This document shows positions 43,111-52,074 of a stretch of DNA of 64,000 bases, piece after piece; within the stretch, counting starts at the first letter, position 1; each line of letters starts with the position of its first letter. The DNA is from Maritalea mobilis (lineage in GTDB: Bacteria > Pseudomonadota > Alphaproteobacteria > Rhizobiales > Devosiaceae). Under the pieces are notes generated by a model that ran no database searches, had not been told where the DNA came from, and was given only the letters and a program-made list of their open reading frames with translations. The stretch is taken from positions 208,183-272,182 of the forward strand of contig NZ_SNYR01000003.1 in the NCBI RefSeq assembly GCF_004363175.1, read 5' to 3'. The translations under genes were made by a program, and so were the position numbers.

Positions 43111-44334
43111 ATGCCCCATAGCTTTCAATTCGCCCTGATCTTATTTGGCATTATGGGGTTTGCCCTGTTTGTGCGCCCCATTGAAAAATCATGGATCACC
43201 TTGCCGATTTTCTTCGCAGGGCTAGGGCTGGGCTTAGGGCCAGCGGGTTTAGGCGTGATCGACCTTAATATTGACGACAGCACCATCCACACGGTGGCGG
43301 AAATCACGCTGATTCTCACTCTGTTTCTCGATGCCTCCAAAATCCGCCTGCGCAACCTCAAGGCGCACTATGCCCTGCCTACACGTATGTTGCTGATCGG
43401 GATGCCGCTGACCATTTTGATGGGCGCGGCCATGATCATGCTGCTGGCACCAGATTTGCCGTGGGCAATGGCGCTGCTGACAGCGGCCATCCTCACCCCA
43501 ACCGATGCGGCGCTGGCGCAACCAATCCTCGCAGATAAGGACGTGCCCACGCGCGTTTCAGAAGCGATCAATGTGGAGAGCGGCTTGAATGACGGGCTGG
43601 CCCTGCCCGTGGTCGTGTTTGCCGCCCTGCTGATGGCCAATGAAGCCACCAGCAATATCAGCCTCACGCCCCTTGCCATCGGCCAGTTTGTGGGCGCTCA
43701 AATCATATTTGGCCCTTTGGCGGGCATCGCGATTGGCTTTATCGGCGCAAAATTGCTCGATATGGCCACCCACCATAAGTTCACCCAGCCCATATATGAA
43801 GGCATTTTCTTCCTCAGTGTCGGGCTGGCGGCCTTTTTCGGTGCAGAGAGCATTGGCGGCAATGGCTTTATCGCGGCCTTTGTGGCGGGCCTGACTTTTG
43901 GCAATGCCAAGAAAACCAACCACAAATTCATCACCGAATTTTTGGAAGGCGAAAGCACCTTCTTGTCCATCCTCACCTTTATGATCTTTGGCGCGGTGCT
44001 CGCGCCTGTTGGCTTGGCCCATGCCAATTGGACCACAGTGCTGATCGCCGTCGGCTTTTTGACCATTGTGCGCATGGTTCCGATCGCCATAAGCCTATTC
44101 GGTGAAAAGCTGCACTTTTATGAGCGCTTTATTTTGGGCTGGTTTGGCCCAAAGGGATTGGCCTCCATCCTGTTCGCCCTGTTCGTGGCGGAGCAATATG
44201 AATTGCCCCATATTGATGAAATGCTGGCCTGCACCGTGCTGACGGTTGGCCTGTCCATTCTGGTCCATGGCCTAAGCGCCAAGCCACTGGCCCACCATTT
44301 TGAAAAAACCATGCAGAAAGTCAAAAACAAATGA
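43111..44334 (+). CDS. Cation:proton antiporter (CPA1/NhaP type)
   Basis: A protein of 407 residues with 12-13 membrane helices. The ion-binding segment LTPTDAALAQPIL and NVESGLNDGLALPVV, with acidic residues in the membrane, mark a Na+ or K+/H+ antiporter. There is no C-terminal TrkA-C regulatory domain. It should exchange monovalent cations for protons across the inner membrane. It is translationally coupled to the next gene. Confidence 0.9.
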   Translation: MPHSFQFALILFGIMGFALFVRPIEKSWITLPIFFAGLGLGLGPAGLGVIDLNIDDSTIHTVAEITLILTLFLDASKIRLRNLKAHYALPTRMLLIGMPLTILMGAAMIMLLAPDLPWAMALLTAAILTPTDAALAQPILADKDVPTRVSEAINVESGLNDGLALPVVVFAALLMANEATSNISLTPLAIGQFVGAQIIFGPLAGIAIGFIGAKLLDMATHHKFTQPIYEGIFFLSVGLAAFFGAESIGGNGFIAAFVAGLTFGNAKKTNHKFITEFLEGESTFLSILTFMIFGAVLAPVGLAHANWTTVLIAVGFLTIVRMVPIAISLFGEKLHFYERFILGWFGPKGLASILFALFVAEQYELPHIDEMLACTVLTVGLSILVHGLSAKPLAHHFEKTMQKVKNK

Positions 44335-44930
44335 GCAAATGGTTTGCACCCATCACCCTTGAAGCCGACACCGCAAAATTGGTGCCGCTGAGCCCTGATC
44401 ATTTGGCCGAGTTGCAAGAAGCCTCTGCCGAGGGCGAGCTTTATAAGCTTTGGTATACAGGCGTTGCCGCGCCGGACAAGATGGAAGCGGAGATTGAACG
44501 CCGCCTAAAGATGCAGGAAGAAGGGCAAATTATTGCCTTCAGCGTGGTCGACAAACGGGTGAATAAGGTGATTGGACAAACCACCTATTTCCGGCTGGAT
44601 AAGCCAAATCACCGCGCCGAAATCGGCGCCACCTGGTATGCCAAATCGGCCCAGCGTTCACCCATCAACACCGAGTGCAAAATGCTGCTGCTTGGCCATG
44701 CGTTTGAGGACATTAAAGTGAATGCGGTTGAATTCCGCACCCACCATCTGAACCATCAAAGCCGCCGCGCCATTGAACGGTTGGGCGCGCGTTTGGACGG
44801 GATTTTGCGCAACCATGTGGTGATGCCCAATGGCACGCTGCGCGACAGCGTGATCTATTCCATTTTGCCCCACGAATGGCCCGCCATTAAAACCAATTTG
44901 CAATGGCAATTGGATAAGCCGCGCGACTAG
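44331..44930 (+). CDS. GNAT family acetyltransferase (RimJ/RimL-like)
   Basis: A protein of 199 residues. The order of segments (LEADTAKLVPLSPDHLAEL, VIGQTTYFRLDKPNHRAEIGATWYA, and FRTHHLNHQSRRAIERLGARLDGILRNHVV) is that of the RimJ/RimL-type GNAT subgroup, which acetylates protein N-termini or small amines. The target is unknown. It begins inside the stop of the antiporter gene (4-nt overlap). Confidence 0.9.
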   Translation: MSKWFAPITLEADTAKLVPLSPDHLAELQEASAEGELYKLWYTGVAAPDKMEAEIERRLKMQEEGQIIAFSVVDKRVNKVIGQTTYFRLDKPNHRAEIGATWYAKSAQRSPINTECKMLLLGHAFEDIKVNAVEFRTHHLNHQSRRAIERLGARLDGILRNHVVMPNGTLRDSVIYSILPHEWPAIKTNLQWQLDKPRD

Positions 44931-44947
44931 GCGCGGCTTTCCGCCAA

Positions 44948-45712
44948 TTAACTTGCCAAGGACATGCCCAATGCGGCGCGGCCTTCATCTGTGCTGAGAG
45001 AAAAATCCTGCCCCAGATAATCGTCGCCCGCTGGCCCGCATAAATAGGCGATGGCTTTGGCCACCCAATCCGGTGAAATGTGCACCGATGGGTCCAATTG
45101 GCTAACCGGATTGATGCCAGATGCTTTGATCTCCTCCTGCATCTGCGTGGCGACAGTGCCCGGGCTTAAGCCGATAGAACGAATGTTCTGCGCTCCATAT
45201 TCTTTGTGCAAAGTGCGGGTGAGCTGCAGCAACCCTGCCTTAGTGGCGCAATAATGGCTCCAGCCTTCAAGAGCACTATAGGCCGCGCCGGAACTGATAT
45301 TGATGATTGTGCCGCCTTGTTTTGCCAGCATCTGCGGCAACACCGCATGCATCACATAATAAGGCCCTTTTAAATTCACATCGACCATCTGCGACCAGGC
45401 CGCAGGATCGCTATCACCTATGTGCGCAATTGGGTCGATCATGCCCGCATTATTGACGACAATATCGAGGCCACCAAAACGCTCTGCCTGTCCCATCACC
45501 GCTTTCACCGCGTCATAATCGGCAACATCTATTGCCGCCACTTCAACGCGGTCCCGCTGCGGGTCCAGCTCTTCTGCCAGTGCCTCCAGCTTCTCTTTTG
45601 ACCGCGCGGCCAAAATCAAATTGGCACCCAACCCATAAAAATGCCGTGCCGCCGCTTCACCAATGCCCCGGCTGGCACCCGTGATCAATATGGTCTGATC
45701 TTTAAAATCCAT
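44948..45712 (-). CDS. SDR family oxidoreductase
   Basis: A protein of 254 residues from the ATG at 45712. The nucleotide site is ILITGASRGIGEAAA, the structural motif is VVNNAGM, and the active site Ser-Tyr-Lys is in ISSGAAYSALEGWSHYCATKAG (YxxxK with Cys-Ala-Thr between). It is a classical short-chain dehydrogenase of unknown substrate. It diverges from a LysR gene, and a repeat motif in the shared promoter suggests control by that regulator. Confidence 0.92.
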   Translation of the reverse strand: MDFKDQTILITGASRGIGEAAARHFYGLGANLILAARSKEKLEALAEELDPQRDRVEVAAIDVADYDAVKAVMGQAERFGGLDIVVNNAGMIDPIAHIGDSDPAAWSQMVDVNLKGPYYVMHAVLPQMLAKQGGTIINISSGAAYSALEGWSHYCATKAGLLQLTRTLHKEYGAQNIRSIGLSPGTVATQMQEEIKASGINPVSQLDPSVHISPDWVAKAIAYLCGPAGDDYLGQDFSLSTDEGRAALGMSLAS

Positions 45713-45754
45713 AAAATTCTCCTTGGTTGAGGCGACGCTAGCAAAGCAAGATGC

Positions 45755-45803
45755 TGCAATAAATAGCTTCACTTACAAGATTTTATTGCACATTATGCAA
45801 TAA
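45755..45803. promoter_or_regulatory. LysR-type operator array between the SDR and lysR genes
   Basis: TTATTGCA (45783-45790) and TGCAATAA (45796-45803) are a perfect inverted repeat around 5 bp, reaching the LysR start codon. A third copy, TGCAATAA, occurs at 45755-45762, towards the SDR gene. The set suits a LysR recognition plus activation site. Confidence 0.65.
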
Positions 45804-46696
45804 TGCAGATTGACGATTTAGACATCGCCTTAGACGTGGCCCGCAGCAAAAGCTTTGCCCAAACGGCGCGCGACCGGAATGTGGACCCCAGCAATATCAC
45901 CCGGGCGGTGGCAAGGCTTGAGGATCGCTTGGGCTTTCAATTGTTTCAACGCTCAACGCGGCAGGTCAACCTCACCGATCGCGGCCAGCAATATCTGGAG
46001 CAAATTGCGCCCTTGCTTTCAGGACTAAAAGAAGCGGAACGGGAGGCAAAAGCCCATATTTTGGAACCAGAAGGCCAAGTGCGCCTCACCTGCTCATCCG
46101 CTTTTGGCCATGAGATTTTGCTGCCCTTGCTGACCAAATTTCAAGCTGAATATCCGCGCATCGAGCTGAAAATCTTCATGACCGACGATAATGTGGCACT
46201 GTTGGAACGACAGATTGACATTGCCTTACGCTTTGCGCCAACGCCCCAAGGCAATGTGCACGCAGCCAAGCTGCTGTCGCCTCAATATTATTGTGTGGGT
46301 AGCCCAGAATGGCGGCATAAAATCAGCATACCAGCGGATTTAGAAGGGGTCGATTGCCTACTGTTGGATTTGCCACCTGCGCTAACCAAATGGCACCTCA
46401 ATCACCAGCGCACTGGGGAAAAATGCACCATCCGCGCGAAGGGTAATCTATCTTTGTCGGCGCCGCTTGCCCTGCTAAAAGCCGCGCAACTGGGCCACGG
46501 CCCCACCTTGCTGCCGGATTGGCTGGCCAAATCCTCGATAGAATCCGGCACGCTGGTCAATTTACTACCAGAATGGCAAGGGCAAATCCGCGACGACGCC
46601 ACCCATCTCTGGTTGCTACATCACCCGCATCGCCACATGCCGCTCAATATTCGGATCGTGAAAGATTTTCTGATCGATCAGATCAGCGCACCATAG
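45803..46696 (+). CDS. LysR family transcriptional regulator
   Basis: A protein of 297 residues. The N-terminal helix-turn-helix covers about 5-60 (ALDVARSKSFAQTARDRNVDPSNITRAVARLEDRLGFQLFQR). It is followed by the type 2 periplasmic-binding-like effector domain. It probably controls the divergent SDR gene through the operator array at its own start. The inducer is unknown. Confidence 0.92.
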   Translation: MQIDDLDIALDVARSKSFAQTARDRNVDPSNITRAVARLEDRLGFQLFQRSTRQVNLTDRGQQYLEQIAPLLSGLKEAEREAKAHILEPEGQVRLTCSSAFGHEILLPLLTKFQAEYPRIELKIFMTDDNVALLERQIDIALRFAPTPQGNVHAAKLLSPQYYCVGSPEWRHKISIPADLEGVDCLLLDLPPALTKWHLNHQRTGEKCTIRAKGNLSLSAPLALLKAAQLGHGPTLLPDWLAKSSIESGTLVNLLPEWQGQIRDDATHLWLLHHPHRHMPLNIRIVKDFLIDQISAP

Positions 46697-46705
46697 AAAT
46701 TTGCT

Positions 46706-47089
46706 TCACGCCACCGCATTGCGACGTTGGGCAAAGTTGGCACGGCCCCAATCGCCGAGCGAGCTCATGACATTTTCAAGGTCTTGCCCCACAGCAGTCA
46801 ATGAATATTCAACATGCGGCGGCACCACCTCAAAAACCTCGCGGTTCACAATGCCATCTTCTTCCAGTTCGCGCAGGGTTAGCGTCAACATACGCTGGGT
46901 AATATCAGGGATGGCGCGGCGCAACTCACCAAAGCGCTTGGGCCCTTCGATCAGATTATGCACAACGATCAATTTCCATTTGCCGCCAAGTTTTGACACC
47001 GCATAAACCACCGGGCAAAGCTGGCTTCTTGTGGCCTGATCCATCGATTCAGGCATCTTCAAGCCATGTACTTTCATATCATCGCACAT
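46706..47089 (-). CDS. HxlR family transcriptional regulator
   Basis: A protein of 127 residues from the ATG at 47089, which has CGGAG at ideal spacing; an open frame to 47185 is probably not translated. The HxlR core is CPVVYAVSKLGGKWKLIVVHNLIEGPKRFGELRRAIPDITQRMLTLTLRELEEDGIV. The first core cysteine is in the position used for thiol sensing by YodB/QorR-type relatives. It diverges from a WrbA-like quinone reductase gene, a classical target of such regulators. Confidence 0.9.
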   Translation of the reverse strand: MCDDMKVHGLKMPESMDQATRSQLCPVVYAVSKLGGKWKLIVVHNLIEGPKRFGELRRAIPDITQRMLTLTLRELEEDGIVNREVFEVVPPHVEYSLTAVGQDLENVMSSLGDWGRANFAQRRNAVA

Positions 47090-47303
47090 TTTTTTCTCCG
47101 CACATTTTACGCCATTTCCGGCGCAAGGCCCCAACTTTCCTTTGGGCACATTTTTGTTAGTATACTTTATGTACCTACATATCAAAATAGTGCCTTCTTG
47201 CAGTTTTTATCCTAATGCCCCCATTTAGGTCAAGCGCCGCCGGTGACGACATATTGTTCGCCCAACAGGCGACAAAGATTTTTGACCAATTAGGAATGTT
47301 CAA

Positions 47304-47885
47304 ATGACTAAAGTTGCAATTGTTTTTCACTCTGGCTATGGCCACACCGCCAAGCAAGCTGAAGCGGTGCGCAATGGCGTTGCCCGCACAAAGGCCAGCC
47401 CAATTTTGATTCCCGTGGAAGAAGCCGACAATCATTGGGATGATTTGAAAGCCGCAGATGCCATCATTTTCGGCAGCCCAACCTATATGGGCAGTGTATC
47501 CGGCGAGTTTAAAGCCTTCGCTGACAAAAGCTCGAAAGTTTGGTTTGAGCAGGGCTGGAAAGATAAGATCGCCGCTGGCTTCACCAACTCATCCAGCCTG
47601 AATGGCGACAAACACTCAACCTTGCAGCAACTCTCTTTGCTGGCCGCTCAACATGGCATGCATTGGGTGAGCCTTGGCCTGATGCCCGGCAACAATTCAT
47701 CAACTGGCTCAAATGAAGATTTGAACCGCTTGGGCGCTTCCCTCGGCGCCATGGCCCAATCGAATGCGGACCAAGGCCCTGAACATGGCCCTATCCCATC
47801 TGACCTTGAAACTGCTGCTCATTTGGGCGAGCGCGTGGCCACCATCGCAACTCAATTTGCCGCCGCAAAAAAAGTTGCTGCCTAA
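47304..47885 (+). CDS. Flavodoxin family protein, WrbA-like NAD(P)H:quinone oxidoreductase
   Basis: A protein of 193 residues with a flavodoxin fold. The FMN phosphate loop is VFHSGYGHTAKQAEAV (about 6-21), followed by FGSPTYMGSVSGEFKAFAD and a region like the WrbA active site (TNSSSLNGDKHSTLQQLSLLAAQHGMHWVSLGLMPG). It should reduce quinones in two-electron steps. The divergent HxlR regulator is likely to derepress it on quinone or electrophile stress. Confidence 0.9.
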   Translation: MTKVAIVFHSGYGHTAKQAEAVRNGVARTKASPILIPVEEADNHWDDLKAADAIIFGSPTYMGSVSGEFKAFADKSSKVWFEQGWKDKIAAGFTNSSSLNGDKHSTLQQLSLLAAQHGMHWVSLGLMPGNNSSTGSNEDLNRLGASLGAMAQSNADQGPEHGPIPSDLETAAHLGERVATIATQFAAAKKVAA

Positions 47886-47915
47886 CCCAAACGAACTTCA
47901 ACCTCTCTCTAAAAG

Positions 47916-47941
47916 AAAAGGGCCCCAACCGGGGCCCTTTT
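47916..47941 (+). terminator. Terminator after the WrbA-like gene (works in both directions)
   Basis: AAAAGGGCCCC (47916-47926) and GGGGCCCTTTT (47931-47941) form a perfect hairpin around AACC. Being flanked by A and T runs, it can end both this gene and the convergent ccoNOQP transcript. Confidence 0.9.
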
Positions 47942-47966
47942 GCAATTTCAATTTTTATGATGCAGC

Positions 47967-48830
47967 CTATTGGCCACCGCCCAATGAGTGAACATAAACC
48001 GCCAACTGCTTCACAGTTGCGTCACCCAAACGGTCTTGCCAAGCAGGCATCACACCATGTTGTGGCTTGCTGATTTGAGCAGAAATCGCTTCAACATTGC
48101 CGCCATAAAGCCAGATGGCATCGTTCAAGCTTGGGGCACCCAAATCAGTCATGCCGCCGGCATCTTCGCCGTGACAAGCTGAACAGTTTTCCTCAAACAA
48201 GGTTTTGCCTTCTTCAACATAAGCTTCGTTATGCTCTAGGCCGGAAAGGCTGGCCACATAATTGGCAGTGGCGCGGATTTGATCCCGTTCCATAAACTCG
48301 CCAAAGGCTGGCATTTCGCCGATCCGTGTGTCTTCGTCCGCATCATAGCGCACACCGTGAGCAATCGTTGCGTGGATCTCATCAATAGAGCCGCCCCACA
48401 ACCATTCATCATCGTTCAGGTTCGGATAGCCTGGCGCACCAGCTGCACCCGCACCGTGACACTGAGAACAATAAACCTTGAACGCAGACTCGCCACCAGC
48501 AACCGCAAAACGGGTCAGTTCTGGATTTTCAAGCACTGCGCCAACATCCATGCTCTCAATTTGCGACACAAACTCAGCTTTCGCTTCATCAGCAACAGCA
48601 ACAGTTTTGGCCAGCTCGCCGCGGCTAGAATAGCCCAAAATGCCTGGTGTTGCGCCATTGATCAATGGAATGGCTGGGTAAAGAACACAATAGATTACAG
48701 CCCAAACGATGGTGCCATAAAAGGTCCACAACCACCAACGTGGCATAGGTGTGTTCAGCTCTTTAATCCCGTCCCATTCGTGACCGGTGGTTTCAACGCC
48801 GCTGATTTCATCAATTTCTTTTTTACTCAT
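47967..48830 (-). CDS. ccoP: cbb3 cytochrome c oxidase subunit III, diheme CcoP
   Basis: A protein of 287 residues from the ATG at 48830. The N-terminal cytoplasmic part leads to one anchor helix (WWLWTFYGTIVWAVIYCVLYP), then two cytochrome c domains with CSQCH and CSACH heme sites and methionine ligands in the MPAF/MPAW stretches. It takes electrons from soluble cytochromes for the CcoN catalytic centre. It ends the ccoNOQP operon. Confidence 0.97.
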   Translation of the reverse strand: MSKKEIDEISGVETTGHEWDGIKELNTPMPRWWLWTFYGTIVWAVIYCVLYPAIPLINGATPGILGYSSRGELAKTVAVADEAKAEFVSQIESMDVGAVLENPELTRFAVAGGESAFKVYCSQCHGAGAAGAPGYPNLNDDEWLWGGSIDEIHATIAHGVRYDADEDTRIGEMPAFGEFMERDQIRATANYVASLSGLEHNEAYVEEGKTLFEENCSACHGEDAGGMTDLGAPSLNDAIWLYGGNVEAISAQISKPQHGVMPAWQDRLGDATVKQLAVYVHSLGGGQ

Positions 48831-48834
48831 CGGC

Positions 48835-49005
48835 CTATTCCTCTCCTTGAGGCGAACGATCATCTTTTAAGGGGATTTGGGCAGCCATTTCGGCATGTTT
48901 TTTCGCGCCTGGACGCATCAAAAACAAAATCACGCCGACAAAGATCACCAACAAATATAGAAGCCCCCAACTGTCTGCAAAGTGTCGAAAAGCATTGTAA
49001 TCCAT
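48835..49005 (-). CDS. ccoQ: cbb3 oxidase small subunit CcoQ
   Basis: A protein of 56 residues from the ATG at 49005; a longer open frame upstream is not conserved. One membrane helix (LLYLLVIFVGVILFLMRPG, about 15-33) is followed by a short polar tail with KHAEMAAQIPLKDD, as in FixQ/CcoQ. It stabilises or modulates the oxidase. It lies between ccoO and ccoP with gaps of only 4-14 bp. Confidence 0.95.
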   Translation of the reverse strand: MDYNAFRHFADSWGLLYLLVIFVGVILFLMRPGAKKHAEMAAQIPLKDDRSPQGEE

Positions 49006-49018
49006 TGTCTTTTCTCCC

Positions 49019-49750
49019 TTAGCGATAGTTTGCTTGCGCGTCGTAAGAGCTGAAATCAACCAGCGTGCCCAACATTTGCATGTAGGCCACCAACGCATCC
49101 ATTTCCGTCAAGCGTGCTGGGTCACCATCAAAATCACCCAAAACAACCTTCGGATAACGGGCTTCCAAGCCATCCCAATCCGCATCTGGATCTGCCTGTG
49201 CTTTCAAATCAGCTTCAGCATTCTCAATCATCTCTTCAGTGTAAGGCACACCGACGCGCTGATTGGCCACCAAATGATCTTTCACATTATCGAAGCCAAG
49301 ATCGGCATCCGCCAAGAAGCTATAGCTTGGCATCACACTTTCCGGCACAACTGATTGCGGATCTTTCAAGTGCTGAACGTGCCATTCGTTCGAATAGCGA
49401 TCGCCCACCCGCGCCAAATCTGGCCCGGTTCGTTTAGACCCCCACTGGAATGGATGGTCATACATAGACTCTGCAGCCAATGAATAATGACCATAACGCT
49501 CCACCTCATCCCGGAAAGGACGGATCATTTGCGAGTGACAGTTGTAGCAACCCTCACGAATATAAATGTTCCGACCCGCCAGTTCGAGCGGTGAGTAAGG
49601 GCGCATGCCCTCCACCTTCTCAATGGTGTTTTCCAAATAGAACAAAGGCGCGATCTCAACGATACCACCAATGGACACTGTCACCAGACCTGCGACCAGC
49701 AATAGGGTTGCGTTACGTTCAATAACACCGTGTTTATCTAACAATCCCAT
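49019..49750 (-). CDS. ccoO: cbb3 cytochrome c oxidase subunit II, monoheme CcoO
   Basis: A protein of 243 residues with an N-terminal anchor and one heme site, [49 protein letters not shown], with the axial methionine, is typical. It relays electrons from CcoP to CcoN. It starts 11 bp after ccoN ends. Confidence 0.97.
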   Translation of the reverse strand: MGLLDKHGVIERNATLLLVAGLVTVSIGGIVEIAPLFYLENTIEKVEGMRPYSPLELAGRNIYIREGCYNCHSQMIRPFRDEVERYGHYSLAAESMYDHPFQWGSKRTGPDLARVGDRYSNEWHVQHLKDPQSVVPESVMPSYSFLADADLGFDNVKDHLVANQRVGVPYTEEMIENAEADLKAQADPDADWDGLEARYPKVVLGDFDGDPARLTEMDALVAYMQMLGTLVDFSSYDAQANYR

Positions 49751-49761
49751 GGTTCAACCCC

Positions 49762-51378
49762 TTATTCTGCTGGTTGCGCTGTAGCCACATGGGCAACGGC
49801 GATCGGTTTTTCGTTCCGGGTTTTGCCTTTAATGGTCATGTACACATTGTAGGCCATCACAAGACCACCCACGAGATACATGGCACCGCCAACAGCCCGA
49901 AGGATGAAGTAAGGTTTCAACGCAGCAACTGTTTCAGCGAATGAGTAGACCAAGAAGCCTTCCGCATCATATTCGCGCCACATCAAACCTTGTGTGATGC
50001 CGGAGACCCACATCACAGCTGCGTAAACCACGATGCCGAGAGTGGCGAGCCAGAAGTGCCAGTTGACCATGCGCAATGAATATAAGCGCTCGCGGCCCCA
50101 AAGACGTGGCACCAAGAAGTAGACCATGCCGAAGCTGATCATACCCACCCAGCCCAATGCACCTGAGTGCACGTGACCGATGGTCCAGTCTGTGTAGTGA
50201 GACAAACCATTCACCGCTTTAATGGACATCATTGGCCCTTCAAATGTGGACATGCCGTAGAAGGCCACCGCAATCACCATCATCCGGATAATCGGATCGG
50301 TGCGCAGCTTGTCCCAAGCGCCTGACAGGGTCATCAAGCCGTTGATCATGCCGCCCCAAGAAGGCATCCAGAGCATCACAGAGAACACCATGCCCAAAGT
50401 TTGCGCCCAGTCTGGCAACGCAGTGTAGTGCAAATGGTGTGGGCCGGCCCAGATATACATAAAGATCAAAGACCAAAAGTGAATGATGGACAAACGATAA
50501 GAGTAAACCGGACGTTCGGCTTGCTTTGGCATAAAGTAATACATCATGCCCAAGAAGCCCGCTGTGAGGAAGAAGCCTACCGCATTGTGGCCATACCACC
50601 ACTGGGTCAATGCATCCTGCACGCCAGCAAAAGCGGAATAGCTCTTCATAGAGAATGGAGAAACCGGCATCGCCAAATTGTTCACCACATGCAACATGGC
50701 AATGGTGAAGATAAAGGCAAGATAGAACCAGTTCGCCACATAAATGTGTGGTTCTTTGCGTTTAAACAAAGTGCCGAGGAACAGGATCAAATAGCCTACC
50801 CAAACAATGGTGATCCAGATGTCTACATACCATTCAGGTTCAGCATATTCACGCCCCTGAGTAATGCCGAGCACATAGCCGCTGGCCGCCATCAAAATGA
50901 AAAGCTGGTAGCCCCAGAATACGAACTGGGCCAAGCCATCGGACAAGAGGCGCGCGCTGGTTGTGCGCTGCACCACATAGAAGCTGGAGGTGATCAAAGC
51001 TGTACCGCCAAATGCAAAAATCACCGCTGAGGTGTGCAATGGGCGCAAGCGACCAAAATTCAAATAAGGTTCAATGTTGAGCTGTGGGAATGCCAATTGC
51101 AACGCAACCACAACCCCAACCAAAAAGCCAACAACACCCCAGAAAGTCGTCAGGATTACACCTGCGCGAATTGGGTCGTCAAAATAGCCCGATTTATCAA
51201 CCGGTGCTGCGTTCCCCGCAAAATCAACTTTGCGGAGGACAAAGATTGTCCCCAGCGCGAGCGCAAAAAACACGACCCACGCATGTGTTTGAAATAATAC
51301 GTCTTGTGCAAAGCCAGCCGCCAAAAGCGACAGCACAGCCCCAATTGCCAGCAAGATCGTCCAGCCTAAATTTCTCAT
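49762..51378 (-). CDS. ccoN: cbb3 cytochrome c oxidase catalytic subunit CcoN
   Basis: A protein of 538 residues from the ATG at 51378; the open frame extends to 51447 without conserved sequence. Twelve or more membrane helices contain the heme b, heme b3 and CuB ligands (for example [49 protein letters not shown] and [15 protein letters not shown]). It reduces oxygen to water with high affinity. It is the first gene of ccoNOQP, preceded by an FNR-type box at 51474. Confidence 0.97.
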   Translation of the reverse strand: MRNLGWTILLAIGAVLSLLAAGFAQDVLFQTHAWVVFFALALGTIFVLRKVDFAGNAAPVDKSGYFDDPIRAGVILTTFWGVVGFLVGVVVALQLAFPQLNIEPYLNFGRLRPLHTSAVIFAFGGTALITSSFYVVQRTTSARLLSDGLAQFVFWGYQLFILMAASGYVLGITQGREYAEPEWYVDIWITIVWVGYLILFLGTLFKRKEPHIYVANWFYLAFIFTIAMLHVVNNLAMPVSPFSMKSYSAFAGVQDALTQWWYGHNAVGFFLTAGFLGMMYYFMPKQAERPVYSYRLSIIHFWSLIFMYIWAGPHHLHYTALPDWAQTLGMVFSVMLWMPSWGGMINGLMTLSGAWDKLRTDPIIRMMVIAVAFYGMSTFEGPMMSIKAVNGLSHYTDWTIGHVHSGALGWVGMISFGMVYFLVPRLWGRERLYSLRMVNWHFWLATLGIVVYAAVMWVSGITQGLMWREYDAEGFLVYSFAETVAALKPYFILRAVGGAMYLVGGLVMAYNVYMTIKGKTRNEKPIAVAHVATAQPAE

Positions 51379-51473
51379 ATTTCCCCGCAGAAAATAATCT
51401 CGGTTTAAGTTTAACCGGAAATTCTTCCCGGTTTGCCCCATCCGCAACTTATCGAGGTGCGGTCATCGCCTCG

Positions 51474-51487
51474 TTGATCTAGGTCAA
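51474..51487. promoter_or_regulatory. FNR/FixK-type box between ccoN and the hemerythrin gene
   Basis: TTGATCTAGGTCAA matches TTGAT-N4-GTCAA. Its centre is about 102 bp upstream of the ccoN start and about 79 bp upstream of the divergent hemerythrin start. It may serve either gene or both; a second box was not found in this 181-bp region. Confidence 0.72.
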
Positions 51488-51559
51488 GGCCAAATAGAAT
51501 TTTCAACGCCATCATGCCCTCAGTTGGCGCAACCTTTTTAAAGAACAAATCAAAGCAAC

Positions 51560-52054
51560 ATGAAAACTGATAGCACATCCGCTTTGGAAAGAAATAGAGC
51601 ACAAGCCGTATTGGACGGATTTGACGCACATCAGCGCCAAATGGAAACCCTGTGCGGCCGGCTGGAATTGATCGCAGATTTGCTGCCAGATCAGGCAGAT
51701 CCAACCCTGTGCAAATTCACCAGCGATGGCATTGTTAAAACCCTATCAGACGCACAAGCATTTGAAGAAAAAGAGCTTTTTCCTGCCCTGCAAGCACTAA
51801 GCCTGCTGGAGACAGACATGAAAGAAATCTTCGCCCAATTGCGCGAAGAGCATTATGAAGATTTGTGTTTCGCGGAAGAAGTGCGCGACAATTTGCGCGC
51901 CATCATAGAGGGCCACCCCTCCCAATCGGCCAATGCGACCGGATATATGCTGCGCGGCTTTTTTGAAAAATTGCGCCGCCATATGGCCTATGAGCGCTAT
52001 TTGGTATCGGCGCTCAGAACAAAAAAAGCGCCGGGAACACCCGACGCTTCTTAA
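51560..52054 (+). CDS. Hemerythrin HHE domain protein
   Basis: A protein of 164 residues, all helical. Candidate di-iron ligands occur in order: His in FDAHQRQMETLCG (about 25), Glu in FEEKELFPAL (about 72-75), Glu/His in LREEHYEDL (about 95-97) and His in RRHMAYERYLV (about 142). Such proteins bind oxygen or NO at a di-iron centre. It diverges from ccoNOQP behind an FNR-type box, which suggests a role in oxygen or NO handling at low oxygen. The YtfE (iron-repair) subgroup is another option. Confidence 0.8.
   Translation: MKTDSTSALERNRAQAVLDGFDAHQRQMETLCGRLELIADLLPDQADPTLCKFTSDGIVKTLSDAQAFEEKELFPALQALSLLETDMKEIFAQLREEHYEDLCFAEEVRDNLRAIIEGHPSQSANATGYMLRGFFEKLRRHMAYERYLVSALRTKKAPGTPDAS
52020..52050 (-). 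terminator. Terminator of typA, lying inside the 3' end of the hemerythrin gene
   Basis: AAGCGCCGGG (52026-52035) pairs with CCCGACGCTT (52040-52049) with one wobble. On the minus strand it is followed by seven T. It sits 25 bp after the typA stop and within the last codons of the convergent hemerythrin gene. The C-terminal sequence of that protein therefore carries RNA information. Confidence 0.8.
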
Positions 52055-52074
52055 ACTTAAAAAGCAAATTCGCC

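Noticed and set aside
47150..47185. HxlR operator in the HxlR/WrbA divergent region
   Set aside because: The text around TAGTATAC...GTACCTA is only weakly symmetric; one would be expected here but the sequence does not fix its position.
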